A stretch of DNA of 64,000 nt from Betaproteobacteria bacterium. GTDB lineage: Bacteria; Pseudomonadota; Gammaproteobacteria; Burkholderiales; Rhodocyclaceae. Below, in pieces: positions 34,279-44,607 of the stretch. How positions within the stretch are numbered: the first letter of the stretch is position 1; the number at the start of each line of letters is the position of its first letter. The position numbers and the translations under genes are program-made. Below the pieces are notes generated by a model. The model searched no databases. It was not told the DNA's origin and saw nothing but the letters and a program-made list of their open reading frames with translations. The stretch spans positions 186,001 to 250,000 of the forward strand of contig JAHRYN010000002.1 in assembly GCA_020621405.1 (NCBI GenBank). Reading direction: 5' to 3'.

Positions 34279-35326
34279 CGAACAGGTCGGCCGCCCCTTC
34301 ACCGGTCGCTGCGGCATCGGCCGACTGGCCAGCCACGAAGTCGTCGATCGCCCCGGCGCACAGCAGGGTCACGCAGCCAAGCCGGTAGCGCGACACGCGT
34401 ATCTGCGCGAAGGGCATGAACAGGCCCAGCGTGCACACGATGCCCAGCAGATTGGTCAGCGTGATCAGATAGAGCCGGCGGGCGCTGACCGTGGACTCGA
34501 AGCGGTGGGCACCGAGCCGGGTGTGGTTCCACACCAGATTCTGCAGGCGTGCCGCCAGATAGGGCTGAACGAACAGGGCGAGCACGATCAGCAGCATCGG
34601 CAGGAACATGAACACCACTGGATTGGCTGCGGCAAACGGCCACAGCAGCGCAACAGTGCCGGCAATGCCGAGCAGCACGACCAGCAGCGCCAGCCCGTAC
34701 ACCTTGTAGAAGGCGGCCACCGGTGCGTCGATCGCAAAGCGCGTATCGCCGTAACGTGCGCAGTCGAACTGATACCGCTTCAGGCGCTGATGCCACAGCG
34801 GTCCAAGCAGGTAGGCGCTGAGCACCGTGATGAGCGGCCACATCAGGAAGACCGCATAGGCACCCCTGGTGTCGCCATCGAACGCGAAGCGCAGTCCGCG
34901 CCAGCTTGTGTTGTGCGCCCGGAAGCGCAACGATCGGCGCAGCAGCTCCGGCATGACTGCCGCCAGCACCACCGCAACCACGATGCCCGCCACCGGCGAG
35001 TACTGGAACGACAGGTTGTAGGCCAGCAGCAGCAAAAAGCCGATCACGCGGCCCTTGAGGATGGCACGCGGGTCACCGTGATAGTCGAAGGCGCTGCCGC
35101 CCAGCGTCGTGTGGCGGTAGAAGTACTGCAGGCGCCGGACCTTGGCCCAGGCCGAATAGATGCCCAGCGTCAGTACCGTCAGCACGAGATTGACGATCCA
35201 GATGCCGAAGTATTCGGCACCGCGTCCCGAAAACAGCACGGGCTCGCGCTGCGGATTGGCCGCGGGCGGAACAAACGGATTACCGGCCGCCGGGACGGCA
35301 GCCTGTTGGTCAAACGGATTGTTCAT
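34259..35326 (-). CDS. YjgN-type (DUF898) multi-pass inner-membrane protein
   Basis: A 355-residue polytopic membrane protein of the DUF898 family. The recognisable repeat-like signature is NLVLTVLTLGIYSAWAKVRRLQYFYRHT in two parts (the second part near the C-terminus is LLGIVCTLGLFMPFAQIRVSRY). About six transmembrane segments are visible, with basic cytosolic loops such as RSLRFRAHNTSWRGLRF. The N-terminal 30 residues are Pro/Asn-rich. Function is unknown; the coupled M48 protease gene downstream is a recurrent partner of this family as far as I recall. Confidence 0.85.
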   Translation of the reverse strand: MNNPFDQQAAVPAAGNPFVPPAANPQREPVLFSGRGAEYFGIWIVNLVLTVLTLGIYSAWAKVRRLQYFYRHTTLGGSAFDYHGDPRAILKGRVIGFLLLLAYNLSFQYSPVAGIVVAVVLAAVMPELLRRSLRFRAHNTSWRGLRFAFDGDTRGAYAVFLMWPLITVLSAYLLGPLWHQRLKRYQFDCARYGDTRFAIDAPVAAFYKVYGLALLVVLLGIAGTVALLWPFAAANPVVFMFLPMLLIVLALFVQPYLAARLQNLVWNHTRLGAHRFESTVSARRLYLITLTNLLGIVCTLGLFMPFAQIRVSRYRLGCVTLLCAGAIDDFVAGQSADAAATGEGAADLFDVDIAL

Positions 35327-35383
35327 GGCGACGGGAACGGAACGGGAATGCCCGCATCATGGCAGAACGGTCGGCACCGCGGC

Positions 35384-36547
35384 TCACGCCATCAGTGCAG
35401 CGGCGCGGAAATGTGCCTGCGCCTCGTCCCGGCGCTCCAGGTGTTCATGCAGCAGCGCCAGCTCGACATGCACCACGCGCGACGGCTGCACCGCCAGTGC
35501 CGCTTCCAGATAGCTCTGCGCCTTGCCCCACAGCTGCTGCGCATGACACAGGCGCCCCAGCACCAGCAGCAGCCCGGCGTCGTCCGGATGCGCACGGAGC
35601 CAGTTCTCGGCACGGCCGATGCGGCCCAGCGCATCGCTGCCGTCACCCTGCGCATACAGCGCGATCAGCGTCGGATCCCAGGCGCGATCCAGCTGCGCCT
35701 CGATCAGCTTGCGCGCCTGCACCGACTGGCCGGCGGCGATCAGCGCACCGCACATCGCGCGCACCACTTGCGCATCCTCCCGCTCGGCCGACGGCAGATT
35801 GCGCCAGTAGGCATCGAGGTCCGCCGCATCCATACCCTGCAGCGCCCCCAGGTGCGCCTGACGGCGCACCGGTGCCGCCTGTTCCGGCGTCAGCGCCTTG
35901 TGCTTCTGCAGCAGGCGCACGACGCGCAGCAGGCCGACCCAGTCGCCCAGCCCGCGGCGGGCACGCATGGCCAGACGCAGCGCCGCGACATGACGCTGGC
36001 CGCCGGACTGCAGCGCGTCGATACGCTGCAGCGCCTCGGCGAAGTCGCGCCGGTCGATCAGGATGTCGGCTTCGGTCATCAGACGGGCGGTGCGCAGTTC
36101 GTCGTGGCGGGAAGCCTGCTGCAGCCAGTCGTCCACATGCGCCGATTCGCGCATCGCATGAGCCGCCCGCGCACCGATCAGTGCAGCCAGTCCCGGCGAC
36201 TCGCCGCCCTCGACCGCCACCTTCGCACTACGCTGGGCATGGCCGAACCGGCCTTCGAAGTACAGCCGGGCCGCGTCGCGCAGCGCCATCACGGCGCGAC
36301 GACGACGCTGGCGGGCACGATAGCCCTGCGCCCGTGCCGGCATGCGCAGCAGGCCATCCATCAGGTGGAACAGGCTGTACAGCACCGCCACCCCGAGCAG
36401 GAAAGTCACGATGAACAGGTTGAGCGACATCTCGACCCGCCACGGCGACCACTGCAGCAGCACGAAACCGTCGTTGTGGCGCGCCGCGATCACCAGACCG
36501 ACGGCCAGTGCGCACAGACCGAGCAGCCAGAGCAGAAGGCGCACCAT
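35384..36547 (-). CDS. hemY: HemY-type TPR membrane protein of the heme operon
   Basis: A 387-residue protein with two N-terminal transmembrane helices (about 4-21 and 42-63) and a cytoplasmic/periplasmic TPR-rich domain. Motifs include ARLYFEGRFGHAQRSA, GARAAHAMRE, PLGRLCHAQQLWGKAQSYLEAAL-like repeats and a conserved DAYWRNLP. This is the proteobacterial HemY_N family, not the Bacillus protoporphyrinogen oxidase that shares the symbol. Its role in heme synthesis is not settled; it may organise the pathway at the membrane. It is coupled to hemX (TGATG overlap). Confidence 0.92.
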   Translation of the reverse strand: MVRLLLWLLGLCALAVGLVIAARHNDGFVLLQWSPWRVEMSLNLFIVTFLLGVAVLYSLFHLMDGLLRMPARAQGYRARQRRRRAVMALRDAARLYFEGRFGHAQRSAKVAVEGGESPGLAALIGARAAHAMRESAHVDDWLQQASRHDELRTARLMTEADILIDRRDFAEALQRIDALQSGGQRHVAALRLAMRARRGLGDWVGLLRVVRLLQKHKALTPEQAAPVRRQAHLGALQGMDAADLDAYWRNLPSAEREDAQVVRAMCGALIAAGQSVQARKLIEAQLDRAWDPTLIALYAQGDGSDALGRIGRAENWLRAHPDDAGLLLVLGRLCHAQQLWGKAQSYLEAALAVQPSRVVHVELALLHEHLERRDEAQAHFRAAALMA

Positions 36548-37644
36548 CAGCGTGCTCCCTCGCGTACTGTCGGCACGCGCTGGCGCGCCTGCTTCAGCTG
36601 GGCCAGCGCGCTCATCGACTCGCTCAGACCGGGCAGCGGCTCGCCGGGATCGACCGACGCCAGCTGGCGCAGCGTCAGCAGGACGTTTTCGGTCTGCCGC
36701 GCGTTGCCGTCGAAATAGCGCTCCACCCATTCGCGGGCCAGCCTCGTGTCCTCGCGCCAGATCGCGCCATTGCGCTGCAGCAGTGCGATGCGTGCATTGA
36801 CCAGGCGCAGCTTCAGGTTTTCGCGCAGGAAAAAGCTGCTGGCCGGCGCCAGCAGCGCCGGGTCCGGACGGTCCAGGCGCTCGATGCGCACCAGTGCGCG
36901 CACCTCGTCCCACACATCGCGCACGAGGCGTTCCGGCAGCGTCAGGCTGGCCTGTTCACGGCTTTCGGCCGGAGCGGGCTTGCCGGGCGAACGTTCGAAC
37001 GCCAGCGGCAGGCTGTCGATCGCCGCCAGCAGCGTGTCGATGCGCAGCGCCTGCCCGGCCAGGTCGGCCATCGGCGCCCGGCGCAGACGTTCCATGTCGT
37101 TCGCCATGGCCCGGCGCAGCGACAGGTAGCGCCCGGTATCGGCGCGCGCCAGTTGCGCCTCGGCACCCGACAGCGCGCTGAGCGCGAGCTTGGCGTCACC
37201 GGCCAGCTGCAGCTGCTGCTGACCCAGCACCAGCGCATGCTCCACTTCGGCCAGCACCCGCTCGTCGTAGCTGCGTACCAGATCGTCGGCCAGATATTCG
37301 TAGGCCTCGATGCGCGCACGCAGCTCCGCCAGCTGGGCTTCCTGATTGCCCAGCCGCGTACCGTAGCTGGCGATGCCGGCCGCTTCCTGTTCGCTGGCGC
37401 GCGTCGCCTCGGCCGCCTGTTCGCCGACCACGCGGACGCGCCGGTGCAGCTCATCCTCCAGCGCATGCATGCGCTGCACCATCAGGAATCCGGCCACACC
37501 GAACGCCAGCAGGAGCAGTACGCCCAGCGGGACAAGCCAGCTCGGCAACGCGGTCCGGACCGCCGGTCGTGCATCTGCAGCCGGTGCTGACAACACGGAT
37601 GAGGCGGGCGTCGGCGACGTGGAGTTTTCTATCGGATCGGTCAT
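36547..37644 (-). CDS. hemX: HemX-type membrane protein (uroporphyrinogen-III C-methyltransferase-like family, non-catalytic)
   Basis: A 365-residue protein. A Pro/Ala-rich N-terminus is followed by one transmembrane helix (about 36-56, LVPLGVLLLLAFGVAGFLMV), a coiled coil (about 57-115, heptad-like LEDELHRRVRVVGEQAAEAT) and the HemX domain (about 120-360). The domain includes LVNARIALLQRNGAIWREDTRLAREWVERYFD. There is no methyltransferase fold despite common annotation. It is coupled to hemD upstream (4-nt overlap) and to hemY downstream, so hemC-D-X-Y is a single translational train. Confidence 0.92.
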   Translation of the reverse strand: MTDPIENSTSPTPASSVLSAPAADARPAVRTALPSWLVPLGVLLLLAFGVAGFLMVQRMHALEDELHRRVRVVGEQAAEATRASEQEAAGIASYGTRLGNQEAQLAELRARIEAYEYLADDLVRSYDERVLAEVEHALVLGQQQLQLAGDAKLALSALSGAEAQLARADTGRYLSLRRAMANDMERLRRAPMADLAGQALRIDTLLAAIDSLPLAFERSPGKPAPAESREQASLTLPERLVRDVWDEVRALVRIERLDRPDPALLAPASSFFLRENLKLRLVNARIALLQRNGAIWREDTRLAREWVERYFDGNARQTENVLLTLRQLASVDPGEPLPGLSESMSALAQLKQARQRVPTVREGAR

Positions 37645-38447
37645 GTCAGTCGGGCCTGGTCATTCGGAGGCTGCGAAAAATGGTTGATGAGTCCGGCCAT
37701 CAGGCCGGCATCGGCCGGCGCGGTTTCGATCACCTGCGAGAAACCCTGTTGCCGCGCCTGCTCCGCGATGCGTGCATGCGGCACGAACAGCGGCAGTTCG
37801 CGCAGCCGCGCCAGACATTCCGGGCCGACCAGCTGCGTCAGGTTGCGCACCGCCTCGGACGAGGTGATGGTCAGTGCATGCAGCCGCCCCGCCATCACCG
37901 CAGGACACAGCGCAGCCGCGCCTTCACCCGGCGGCAGTCGACGGTAGCAGGTCACGTGGATCACGTCGGCACCGCGCTCGCGCAGCGTGTCGCCCAGCAG
38001 CTCACGACCACCGTCGCCGCGGAACACGATGACGGTGCGCCCGCGCAGAGCATCCGCCGACAGTTCGGGCAGCGCCAGCAGCGCTTCCGAATCGGAACGT
38101 CCGTGCGGCACGATGATGCGATGCATGCCACGTGCGCGCAATGCCTGCGCCGACTGTTCGCCCACCGTGGCCGCTGGCAGTGCCGCTGGCCAGGCACGCA
38201 GTGTGAGGATGACGTCGAGCGCGTGCTGTACCGCATTGGCGCTGACGAAGATCGCCAGCGCCGCGCGATCGAGCAGATCCGATGCTTCGGCCACTTCACG
38301 TGTATCGGCCAGCGCCTCGATGTCGATCAGCGGACACAGCATCGCTTCACCGCCGGCAGCGCGTATCGCGTCGCTCAGGATGGCGGCCTGCGCACGCGGG
38401 CGGGTGACCAGCACGCAACGCCCGCTCAGCGGGCCGGGCTGGGTCAT
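37641..38447 (-). CDS. hemD: Uroporphyrinogen-III synthase
   Basis: Cyclises hydroxymethylbilane with inversion of ring D. It has 268 residues in two alternating alpha/beta domains. Low-conservation family signatures are visible: [30 protein letters not shown] at the N-terminus (in parts), [25 protein letters not shown] and [10 protein letters not shown]. The start ATG overlaps the hemC stop by 4 nt. Confidence 0.94.
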   Translation of the reverse strand: MTQPGPLSGRCVLVTRPRAQAAILSDAIRAAGGEAMLCPLIDIEALADTREVAEASDLLDRAALAIFVSANAVQHALDVILTLRAWPAALPAATVGEQSAQALRARGMHRIIVPHGRSDSEALLALPELSADALRGRTVIVFRGDGGRELLGDTLRERGADVIHVTCYRRLPPGEGAAALCPAVMAGRLHALTITSSEAVRNLTQLVGPECLARLRELPLFVPHARIAEQARQQGFSQVIETAPADAGLMAGLINHFSQPPNDQARLT

Positions 38448-39418
38448 CGAGTGCCCAGATCGTCGAGTATGGCCTGCGCACCGTCTTCCAGCAGAGCCTG
38501 CACGCACTCGGCCGCCAGCGCGTCGGGCTGCGCGACGCTGCCACGCACCTCGGCCGACGCGATGCGCGAGCCATCGGGCAGTGCGACACGGGCGCGCAGC
38601 CACAGTTCGCCGCCATCGATCACGCAGTAGGCCGCCAGCGGCACTTCGCACGAACCGGCCAGTGCGCGGGACACCGCACGTTCGGCACGCACGCAGGCCT
38701 GCGACTGCGGACAGACCAGCGGCAGCAGCCAGGCTTTCACTTCCGGCCGCGACGCCAGCGCCTCGATGCCCAGGGCACCCTGTCCGGCCGCCGGCAGCGA
38801 CAGTTCGACCGGCAGCAGCGCGCGGATGCGTGCGCCGAGGCCGAGCCGCTTCAGACCGGCGGCGGCGAGGATGATCGCGTCGTACTGGCCCTCGTCGAGC
38901 TTGCGCAGGCGCGTGTCGAGATTGCCGCGCAGGCTGGATACCGCCAGATAGGGGAAATTCGCGCGCAGCTGCGCCTCGCGACGCAGGCTGGAAGTGCCGA
39001 CCACGGCGCCCGGCGGCAGTTCGTCGAGACTGGCGTAGCGCGAGGACACAAAGGCGTCCTGCGGCACTTCGCGCTCGAGCGTGGCGACCAGCGCGAATTC
39101 CTCGCCCAGGTTCATCGGCACGTCCTTCATCGAATGCACGGCCAGATCGGCACGGCCTTCGAGCAGCGCGGTTTCCAGCTCCTTGACGAACAGCCCCTTG
39201 CCGCCGACCTTGGCCAGCGGACGGTCGAGAATCTGGTCGCCGCGCGTCGTCATGCCGAGGATTTCCACCCGGGCGGACGGGTACAGCGCGGACAGCCTGT
39301 CACGCACGTGTTCCGCCTGCCACATGGCCAGACGGGACTCGCGCGAGGCGATCACGATGCGTCCGGGGTTCGGGTAAGCTCCCGTTTCATGTTGCGGGGC
39401 GGAATCCGGAGGATCCAT
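38444..39418 (-). CDS. hemC: Hydroxymethylbilane synthase (porphobilinogen deaminase)
   Basis: Polymerises four porphobilinogens to hydroxymethylbilane. It has about 324 residues. Conserved blocks are [37 protein letters not shown] with the catalytic Asp, [37 protein letters not shown] and GQGALGIE. The dipyrromethane-cofactor cysteine is in [13 protein letters not shown]. The start is not fixed: ATG at 39418 is chosen; an in-frame ATG at 39454 would add 12 residues. The gene is divergent from ppc, with a promoter region of about 260 nt between. Confidence 0.95.
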   Translation of the reverse strand: MDPPDSAPQHETGAYPNPGRIVIASRESRLAMWQAEHVRDRLSALYPSARVEILGMTTRGDQILDRPLAKVGGKGLFVKELETALLEGRADLAVHSMKDVPMNLGEEFALVATLEREVPQDAFVSSRYASLDELPPGAVVGTSSLRREAQLRANFPYLAVSSLRGNLDTRLRKLDEGQYDAIILAAAGLKRLGLGARIRALLPVELSLPAAGQGALGIEALASRPEVKAWLLPLVCPQSQACVRAERAVSRALAGSCEVPLAAYCVIDGGELWLRARVALPDGSRIASAEVRGSVAQPDALAAECVQALLEDGAQAILDDLGTR

Positions 39419-39681
39419 CGCCAACACGTCTGCCAGTCCGGCCGGATAGTCCATGTGGAATCGATGCGTGAGGTGGGCACACCGCGCGCCGGCCGGGCCG
39501 GTGGCCCGCAGGCAGGCGCGCGAAACGGCTTGGATTCTAGCAGCCCCCGCCGGCGCGTGTTCCGCCCGGCCGCGCAGCGGTGCTCGGATCCCGCACACGC
39601 CATGCAAGCAGCGGCGTTCCGCCGGCCAGCGCAGGCCGGCCGCACGACGACACTCCGATCGACCTTCCCGAGGAATTGCCA

Positions 39682-42465
39682 GTGAATCAACAGGCCCAGA
39701 CACCGGTTGCAGTGCACGAGCGCGCGGCGCTCGACAAGGACCAGCCGCTGTTCGACGACATCCGCCTGCTCGGCCGCATGCTCGGCGACACGGTGCGCGA
39801 GCAGGAAGGCAGCCGCATGTTCGACCTGATCGAGAACGTGCGCCAGCTGTGCGTGCGCTTCCGCCGGGACGACGACCTCGAGGCACGCGCCGAACTGGCC
39901 CGGCTGCTGAACAGCCTGAGCGACGACGACACCATCATCGTGGTGCGCGCCTTCAGCTACTTCCTGCACCTGGCCAACATTGCCGAGGACCAGCACCACA
40001 TCCGGCGCGCCCGGGCGCACGCCATCGCCGGCGACGCGCCCCGCCCCGGCACGCTGGCCAATGCGCTGGAAAAGGCACTCGCCGCGCAGGTGCCGGCCGA
40101 AGAGATACTCGGCTTCTTCCGCGACGCGATGGTGGTGCCGGTACTGACCGCGCATCCGACCGAGGTGCAGCGCAAGAGCATCCTGAGCCAGGAAATGAAG
40201 ATCGCCCGGCTGATCGACGAGCGCGACCGCATGCGGCTGACGCCGGAAGAGCTGGCCGAGCGTGACGAGGCAGTGCGCCGCACGATCGCCTCGCTGTGGC
40301 AGACGCGCATGCTGCGGCGGACCCGTCTGTCGGTCGCCGACGAGGTGATCAACGGCCTGTCCTTCTACGACTACACCTTCCTGCGCGAGCTGCCGCGCCT
40401 CTACAACGCGGTCGAGGACCAGCTCGAAGCGGCTTTTCCGGAACAAAGGCGCGACATCGGCAACTTCCTGCACATGGGTTCGTGGATAGGCGGCGACCGC
40501 GACGGCAATCCCTTCGTCACCGCCGACGTGCTGCGCGCCACCCTGCGCGTGCAGTCGGCCAAGGCGCTCGACTACTACCTGACCCAGGTGCACGTGCTCG
40601 ACACCGACCTGTGCTCGACCATGCTGCTGAACAATGCCAGCGACGAGCTGCGCGTGCTGGCCGCGACCGCGCCGGACAAGTCGCCACACCGCGAGGACGA
40701 GCTGTACCGGCGCGCGCTGGCCGGCATCTACGCCCGGCTGGCCGCCACCGCACGCACGCTGGACCAGCACGAGGCGCTGTGGAAGGCGGCCGGCGAGGCC
40801 GACCCCTACGCCTCGGCAGCCGAATTCGTGCGCGATCTCGACGTGATCCACGACTCGCTGGTCGCCAACAAGTCGCGTCTGCTGGCGCGCGGCCGGCTGC
40901 GCCGGCTGCGTCGCGCGGCGCGCGTGTTCGGCTTCCACCTGGCGGTACTCGACCTGCGCCAGAACTCCGACGTGCATGAACGCGTGGTCGCCGAAATGCT
41001 GGCCAATGCGCACGTCTGCGGCGACTACCTCGGGCTGGACGAAGAGCGGCGCATCGAACTGCTGATCAAGGAGCTGGGTACGCCGCGTCCGCTGACCTCG
41101 AGCTTCATGCAGTTTTCCGAGGAAACCGAGGGCGAACTGGCGATCGCGCGCACGGCCGCCGAAATGCACAGGCTGTACGGCGAGGCCGCGTTGCCCAACT
41201 ACATCATTTCCAAGGCCGACGGCGTGTCCGACATGCTGGAGGTGGCGCTGATCCTGAAGGAAGTCGGCCTGCTCGACGTGCAGGCGCGGCGCGCGTCGAT
41301 GAACATCATCCCGCTGTTCGAAACCATCGACGACCTGCGCAACGCGCCGCACACGATGGACCGGCTGTTCGCGCTGCCGGTCTGGCGCGTGCTGCTCGAC
41401 AGCCGCGCCACCACGCAGGAAGTGATGCTGGGCTATTCGGACTCGAACAAGGACGGCGGCTTCCTCACGTCGGGCTGGGAGCTGTACAAGGCGGAAACGA
41501 AACTGGTGCAGGTGTTCCGGCAGCACGGCGTGCGGCTGCGCCTGTTCCACGGCCGCGGCGGTTCGGTCGGGCGCGGCGGCGGCCCGAGCTTCCAGGCCAT
41601 CCTGGCGCAGCCGGCCGGCGCAGTGCAGGGGCAGATCCGCATCACCGAGCAGGGCGAAGTGATCGCCTCGAAGTACTCCAATCCGGAAGTCGGCCGGCGC
41701 AATCTCGAAGTGCTGGCCGCCGCCACCTTCGAGGCAACGCTGCTGGGCAAGCGTGAAGGCGACGCACCGGCCGGATTCACCGACGCGATGGAAGAACTGT
41801 CAGGCCATGCCTTCGCGGCCTACCGCAACCTGGTCTATGAAACCGACGGCTTCGAGAAGTATTTCTGGGAATCGACGGTCATTTCGGAAATCGCCGAACT
41901 GAACATCGGCTCGCGCCCCGCCTCGCGCAAGAAGGGCCAGAAGATCGAAGACCTGCGCGCGATACCGTGGGTGTTCTCGTGGTCGCAATGCCGGCTGATG
42001 CTGCCCGGCTGGTACGGCTTCGGCTCTGCAGTCAACGAATACCGCGCCCGGCACGCCGACGGCCTGGCGCGGCTGCAGGCCATGGTCCACGAGTGGCCCT
42101 TCTTCGCCACGCTGATTTCCAATATGGACATGGTGCTGTCGAAGACCGACATCGCGATCGCCAGCCGCTACGCCGAACTGGTTGACGACCCCGTGCTGCG
42201 CGACACCATCTTCGCGCGCATCCGCACCGAATGGCTGGCCACGCTGGACGCGGTGCGCCAGATCACCGGCGCGCCGGAACTGCTGTCGACCAACCCGCTG
42301 CTGGCGCGCTCGATCCGCAACCGTTTCCCCTACATGGAGCCGCTCAACCACCTGCAGATCGAACTGCTGCGCCGCTTCCGCGCCGGCAACCGCCACGAGC
42401 GCACGCAGCGCTCGATCCACCTGACCATCAACGGCGTCGCCGCCGCACTGAGAAACAGTGGGTGA
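39682..42465 (+). CDS. ppc: Phosphoenolpyruvate carboxylase
   Basis: Makes oxaloacetate from PEP and bicarbonate, an anaplerotic reaction. It has 927 residues. The catalytic His is in [15 protein letters not shown], other blocks are [30 protein letters not shown] and the glycine loop [14 protein letters not shown], and the C-terminus ends [13 protein letters not shown] as in all PEPCs. The start is GTG at 39682, preceded by GAGGAA; the plus-strand frame stays open upstream but without homologous sequence. Confidence 0.96.
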   Translation: MNQQAQTPVAVHERAALDKDQPLFDDIRLLGRMLGDTVREQEGSRMFDLIENVRQLCVRFRRDDDLEARAELARLLNSLSDDDTIIVVRAFSYFLHLANIAEDQHHIRRARAHAIAGDAPRPGTLANALEKALAAQVPAEEILGFFRDAMVVPVLTAHPTEVQRKSILSQEMKIARLIDERDRMRLTPEELAERDEAVRRTIASLWQTRMLRRTRLSVADEVINGLSFYDYTFLRELPRLYNAVEDQLEAAFPEQRRDIGNFLHMGSWIGGDRDGNPFVTADVLRATLRVQSAKALDYYLTQVHVLDTDLCSTMLLNNASDELRVLAATAPDKSPHREDELYRRALAGIYARLAATARTLDQHEALWKAAGEADPYASAAEFVRDLDVIHDSLVANKSRLLARGRLRRLRRAARVFGFHLAVLDLRQNSDVHERVVAEMLANAHVCGDYLGLDEERRIELLIKELGTPRPLTSSFMQFSEETEGELAIARTAAEMHRLYGEAALPNYIISKADGVSDMLEVALILKEVGLLDVQARRASMNIIPLFETIDDLRNAPHTMDRLFALPVWRVLLDSRATTQEVMLGYSDSNKDGGFLTSGWELYKAETKLVQVFRQHGVRLRLFHGRGGSVGRGGGPSFQAILAQPAGAVQGQIRITEQGEVIASKYSNPEVGRRNLEVLAAATFEATLLGKREGDAPAGFTDAMEELSGHAFAAYRNLVYETDGFEKYFWESTVISEIAELNIGSRPASRKKGQKIEDLRAIPWVFSWSQCRLMLPGWYGFGSAVNEYRARHADGLARLQAMVHEWPFFATLISNMDMVLSKTDIAIASRYAELVDDPVLRDTIFARIRTEWLATLDAVRQITGAPELLSTNPLLARSIRNRFPYMEPLNHLQIELLRRFRAGNRHERTQRSIHLTINGVAAALRNSG

Positions 42466-42640
42466 AGCGGGGGTTTCGCGAAGCATCGCTTCGCGCCCGC
42501 GGAACCGGACGGCTGTGCAAAGCCGTCCGTGGATGATGAGGAGAGTGTTTCGCCGGGCACTGCCCGGTGCTCTCCGAATGGGCCGGCCATGCAGGGCCGG
42601 CCTCCGTCACAAGAGGGTTTCGCCGGGCACTGCCCGGCGT
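42463..42640. repeat. REP-like modular palindromic element, copy B (downstream of ppc)
   Basis: A longer relative of the element after hemF. CGCGAAGC-ATC-GCTTCGCG (42477-42495) comes first, then GGACGGCT-GTGCAA-AGCCGTCC (42507-42528). These are followed by two copies of TTTCGCCGGGCACTGCCCGG (about 42550 and 42619) around GGCCGGCC-ATGCA-GGGCCGGCC (about 42582) and CCTCCGTCA. The stem of the GTGCAA hairpin differs from copy A by paired changes that keep base pairing. Confidence 0.72.
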
Positions 42641-42659
42641 CAATGAACCGACCGGTTCT

Positions 42660-42742
42660 TTTGCAGGAGCATCGCTCGCGATCGCGCACGCTGATCCGCG
42701 ACAGCCACCATTCCACGACCGGATCGCGAGCATGGCCCGCTT
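42660..42742. repeat. Second dispersed repeat family (GCGAGCATGGC / GCAGGAGC type)
   Basis: GCAGGAGCATCGCTCGCGATC (around 42662-42682) and GATCGCGAGCATGGCCCGCTT (from 42721) form an imperfect inverted pair. They resemble the better preserved inverted repeat at 50644-50722. The element lies between ppc and the algR stop. Confidence 0.55.
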
Positions 42743-42757
42743 CGGTGCAACATCAAA

Positions 42758-43525
42758 TCACTCGACCGCGAATTCCGTCCTCACCTGCGCCCACTGCCGC
42801 CGGCTCACCGGCAGGCGCTCGTCCAGCCCCCTGAGCACGACCGCCCAGTGACCTTCGGCGCCGTCGCGCACCTGTTCGAAGCCGGCCACTGCATCGCGCG
42901 CCACCAGGCAGCTGCGGTGGATGCGCACGAAGCGCTGCGCGAATTCCTGTTCCAGCGCCGCCAGCGGCTCTTCCAGCAGATATTCGCGTTCGGCGGTACG
43001 GGCAGTCACGTACTTCAGCTCGGCACGCAGGAACAACACATCGGACACCGGCACCAGCAGGATGCGGCCGCGCTCGCTGCACGACAGATGCAGGCGCCCG
43101 GCCGGCAGCAGGCTCTGGCTGACGGCCTCCGGCAACGGCCGGCGCTGCGGCACACGGCGCAGCGCATCGAGCAGGCGCGCCGCGCGCACCGGCTTGAGCA
43201 GGTAATCGACCGCATTCAGCTCGAACGCACGTACGGCGTACTGATCGTAGGCGGTGCAGAACACCAGCGTCGGCGGCACCGTCATGCTGCCCAGATGTGC
43301 CGCCAGTTCGACACCGTCCATGCCCGGCATGCGGATATCCACCAGTGCCACGTCAGCCGCATCCGCCGGCGACAGCGCCGCGATGCGCTCCAGCGCCTCC
43401 CGGCCATTGGCGGCCTCGCCGACCACGCGGTTGGGCAACTCGGCCGCGATGTCGGACAGCAGCGTCCGCAGGCGCAGCCGCGCCGGCGCCTCGTCGTCGG
43501 CGATGAACACGCGCAGTTCGCTCAT
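42758..43525 (-). CDS. algR: LytTR-type response regulator (AlgR family)
   Basis: A 255-residue regulator. The receiver domain (1-120) has DDE at 10-12, phosphoacceptor Asp63 ([13 protein letters not shown]) and Lys in [11 protein letters not shown]. The C-terminal LytTR DNA-binding domain (about 150-250) contains [23 protein letters not shown] and [12 protein letters not shown]. It is coupled to algZ by an ATGA overlap. The gene order around hemC and argH mirrors the algZ-algR-hemC neighbourhood of pseudomonads, with ppc in between; targets here are unknown. Confidence 0.9.
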   Translation of the reverse strand: MSELRVFIADDEAPARLRLRTLLSDIAAELPNRVVGEAANGREALERIAALSPADAADVALVDIRMPGMDGVELAAHLGSMTVPPTLVFCTAYDQYAVRAFELNAVDYLLKPVRAARLLDALRRVPQRRPLPEAVSQSLLPAGRLHLSCSERGRILLVPVSDVLFLRAELKYVTARTAEREYLLEEPLAALEQEFAQRFVRIHRSCLVARDAVAGFEQVRDGAEGHWAVVLRGLDERLPVSRRQWAQVRTEFAVE

Positions 43526-44526
43526 GCGCTGCCCGCCCGGTAGGGAAAGCGGATGCGCACGCGATACAGGCCGTCCTGTTCGCCGGCGTCGAGCTGGGCC
43601 TCCAGATCGAAGAACAGCATCAGCCGCTCGCGGATGTTGTCCAGCGCCATGCGGTTGCCGCCACCGTGCGCGGATATCCGGCCTTCGGGCGGCGGCGCCG
43701 GATTGTCGATCTCGACCACGACATCACTGCCGCTCCGCCTCACGCACACCCTGACCTCACCGCTGCCGGCCATCGGTTCGACGCCGTGATAGACCGCGTT
43801 CTCCAGCAGCGGCTGCAGCATCAGTGGCGGCACCCGCGCGTCCTGCGGGCAGTCGTCGGTCTGCCAGAGCACGCCCAGCCGTTCGCCCAGCCGCAGCTTC
43901 TCGAGCTCCATGTACTGCCGGCACAGCGACAGCTCGTCGCCCAGCGTGACCAGATCCCGGTTCTCGCGCATCAGCACGCGGAACAGGTCGGACAGTTCTT
44001 CCAGCGCACGCTCGGCTCGGCGCGGGTCCTCGCGCATGATGCCGAGCACGGCATTGAGGCTGTTGAACAGGAAGTGCGGCCGGATGCGTGCCGACAGCGC
44101 CATCAGCCGCGCCTGTGCAATGGCCGGGCCGAGCGCCCGTTCCTGCACGGTGAAGTAGGTCATCGCCGCCGCCGCGGCCAGCAGCGCCCACAGCGCCTCG
44201 CGTACCGGCAAGGCGGACGCCGGTTCGAACTGCCAGCGGCTCATCGCGCCCGACAGCAGGGTGCACATCAGCACGCCGGCCGCGACCAGCAGCCAGCCGG
44301 CCCGCACGCTGAGCCGGGCGAACAGCGGTGTCACGAGATAGAGCAGCAGCAGCGACAGCAGCAGCGCCGGTTCGACCCGCGCCGCCATTTCCATCGCGTC
44401 GAGCGGCAGGGCGGTCCACGACTGGTTGCGCGCCAGCAGTGCCAGCAGCGCCAGCGCATTGACCAGCAGCACCGTGCGCAGCATCACGCCGAGATTGCGC
44501 CAGTCAGGCGCGCGCGCCGGCCTCAA
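43522..44526 (-). CDS. algZ: LytS/AlgZ-type membrane sensor histidine kinase
   Basis: A histidine kinase with four or so N-terminal transmembrane helices (about residues 15-140), a His_kinase domain with [19 protein letters not shown] (phosphoacceptor His) and an HATPase domain with [14 protein letters not shown] and [15 protein letters not shown]. Start choice: ATG at 44484 is possible, but the upstream residues PDWRNLGV look conserved in AlgZ proteins. I therefore prefer a TTG at 44526 (334 residues), which is still separate from the argH start. It acts with AlgR. Confidence 0.85.
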   Translation of the reverse strand: MRPARAPDWRNLGVMLRTVLLVNALALLALLARNQSWTALPLDAMEMAARVEPALLLSLLLLYLVTPLFARLSVRAGWLLVAAGVLMCTLLSGAMSRWQFEPASALPVREALWALLAAAAAMTYFTVQERALGPAIAQARLMALSARIRPHFLFNSLNAVLGIMREDPRRAERALEELSDLFRVLMRENRDLVTLGDELSLCRQYMELEKLRLGERLGVLWQTDDCPQDARVPPLMLQPLLENAVYHGVEPMAGSGEVRVCVRRSGSDVVVEIDNPAPPPEGRISAHGGGNRMALDNIRERLMLFFDLEAQLDAGEQDGLYRVRIRFPYRAGSA

Positions 44527-44607
44527 CGGCGGCCCCGCGGGGCGGGTCCGGCTGCCTGGCCTATACTTACGGTCCTTTTCCTGCCGCTGTCCATCCTGTT
44601 TTCCATC

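Noticed and set aside
36547..37644. HemX as an active uroporphyrinogen-III methyltransferase
   Set aside because: The SAM-binding methyltransferase fold is absent; the chain is one helix, a coiled coil and the HemX domain.
39352..41550. Long minus-strand open frame opposite ppc
   Set aside because: ppc is unambiguous by its catalytic motifs; the antisense frame is a composition artefact.
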